DNA from: a virus
Virus record (IMG/VR): IMGVR_UViG_3300030294_000096
Coordinates: 1-37,981 of that record
Reading direction: 5' to 3' (one strand)
Length of the DNA: 37,981 bases
The notes beneath the pieces were generated by a model. It did no database searches. It was given only the letters and a program-made list of their open reading frames with translations, and was not told the origin of the DNA. The position numbers and the translations under genes are program-made. Below, in pieces: positions 37,383 through 37,981 of the stretch. Position 1 is the first letter of the stretch. Each line of letters opens with the position of its first letter.

Positions 37383-37655
37383 TTATAGTTTAAATACATA
37401 ACCTTCTGGAAACTTCTTTCTACATTCTGAACCAACTCCCATAACCCATGCATTATCATAAGTTTCTTTATCATCTGCTTTATACATTCCACCACCAAAT
37501 ATTGAATTGATGAAATATTTTGGCTCTTTTAATATTCTACCGCAACATGGACAATGATCCATATTCATACTATCTGCTTTATCAGCATTAGAATAATATA
37601 AATCAAGATTCTCAATTGTAGGAATACTAATAATATCTTCAGGTTCTTTATTCAT
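37383..37655 (-). CDS. Small zinc-finger-like protein
   Basis: The protein has 90 residues. HCPCCGRIL near residue 34 and GSECRKKFP near residue 75 provide Cys ligands for one zinc site. Many phages carry small proteins of this kind with CxxCGR and a later GxxC. The function is unknown. It is the first gene of the leftward unit behind TACCTTTG. Confidence 0.8.
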   Translation of the reverse strand: MNKEPEDIISIPTIENLDLYYSNADKADSMNMDHCPCCGRILKEPKYFINSIFGGGMYKADDKETYDNAWVMGVGSECRKKFPEGYVFKL

Positions 37656-37681
37656 ATAGTTGATTATTTATAATTACAATA

Positions 37682-37689
37682 CAAAGGTA
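37682..37689 (-). promoter_or_regulatory. Bacteroidota-type -7 element
   Basis: The minus strand reads TACCTTTG, 27 bases before the zinc-finger gene start. Confidence 0.6.
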
Positions 37690-37693
37690 TATA

Positions 37694-37728
37694 AAAAGCC
37701 TTGAATAAAAAATATTCAAGACTTTATT
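37694..37728 (-). terminator. Intrinsic terminator
   Basis: On the minus strand CTTGAATA and TATTCAAG pair around TTTTT and are followed by GCTTTTTA. It ends the gene at 37748 and lies just upstream of the next promoter. Confidence 0.78.
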
Positions 37729-37747
37729 TAATATATTTTAATACTAA

Positions 37748-37981
37748 TTAGAAAAAATTGGAAGCGTCAACATATTTGAATCCACATCTTTTAGCGAATG
37801 TTTTATCACTTGTCAAATCTCCAACCATTGTACATTGTGATGAGTCAAGTTTATATTTTTCAATAAAATCTACACCTAATCCTACACCTGGTTTTCTACA
37901 ATAACAAATTATTGGAGGTACTGAATGTCCACAATATTTATAATCAATATTAACTCCTAACATTTCATTTGTTTTTTCAAA
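37748..37981 (-). CDS. HAD-superfamily 3'-phosphatase-like protein (partial)
   Basis: The gene runs off the window; the frame is open to the last base (FEKTNEMLGVN). The visible 77 residues contain CYCRKPGVGLGVDFIEKYKL and MVGDLTSDKTFAKRCGFKYV followed by DASNFF, the C-terminal motifs of the histidinol-phosphatase/polynucleotide 3'-phosphatase branch. The N-terminal DxD nucleophile is outside. A DNA or RNA 3'-end phosphatase is likely, which would fit the other repair functions. Confidence 0.83.
   Translation of the reverse strand, partial: FEKTNEMLGVNIDYKYCGHSVPPIICYCRKPGVGLGVDFIEKYKLDSSQCTMVGDLTSDKTFAKRCGFKYVDASNFF

Overview
The window looks like part of the accessory region of a large tailed phage that infects a member of the Bacteroidota, probably a flavobacterium-like host. 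The reasons are very low GC, dense small genes with many 4-base ATGA stop/start overlaps, almost no Shine-Dalgarno sequences, and many promoters of the Bacteroidota type (TTTG around -33, TAnnTTTG around -7). One gene (17000-17416) also has a flavobacterial-style signal peptide. No terminase, capsid, portal, tail or polymerase gene is present, so the phage assignment is an inference, and no order or genus can be named.

The dominant feature is a set of about 38 small genes (3-748, 5023-10308, 18162-21379, 26011-26538, 27075-34557). Most encode unrelated protein cores between two shared ends: an N-terminus close to MKYIKKFE (variants MKTFxQFNE, MKTYQQFNE, MKxEKFNE) and a C-terminus close to NKFNL. 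Where two such genes abut, the last codons of one and the first codons of the next form a conserved DNA junction of about 35 bases, repeated more than 20 times. The cores include ankyrin repeats (8 genes), a tandemly amplified GDYVL barrel-like family, a leucine-rich repeat protein, an internally duplicated acidic protein and many orphans. The N-terminal tag resembles the capsid-targeting sequence of T4 internal head proteins (MKTYQEFIAE). My leading hypothesis is a modular library of head-packaged, possibly injected, proteins.

A 3.8-kb gene-free stretch (21380-25216) is organised for minus-strand transcription of structured RNA. It holds a roughly 0.9-kb ornate RNA candidate (21802-22716) and a shorter relative of its 3' part (21470-21757), each ending in a hairpin terminator. 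Next to them are about nine copies of a 62-base repeat whose stem covaries around a loop with an invariant AAGCUU palindrome. Six near-identical promoters with exact 20-base spacing, a seventh at the gene to the right, and a class II tRNA-like element complete the locus.

Between these blocks lie more conventional genes. There is a nucleotide and RNA-repair theme. A tRNA nucleotidyltransferase appears split into a catalytic half (35372-36094) and an HD half (13907-14659). Also present are a bacterial-type poly(ADP-ribose) glycohydrolase (13101-13904), a PPK2-HAD fusion (28175-29818), a cyclic-phosphate-processing receiver-like protein (34794-35132) and a 3'-phosphatase-like HAD fragment (37748-37981). 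Others are a VWA/zinc-ribbon pair, a GIY-YIG homing endonuclease with an overlapping ribbon-helix-helix gene, a cold-shock protein, an NAD-dependent epimerase, a membrane-anchored HExxH protein, a deoxyribosyltransferase-fold protein, and several small zinc-binding and membrane proteins. Convergent gene blocks are separated by bidirectional hairpin terminators.
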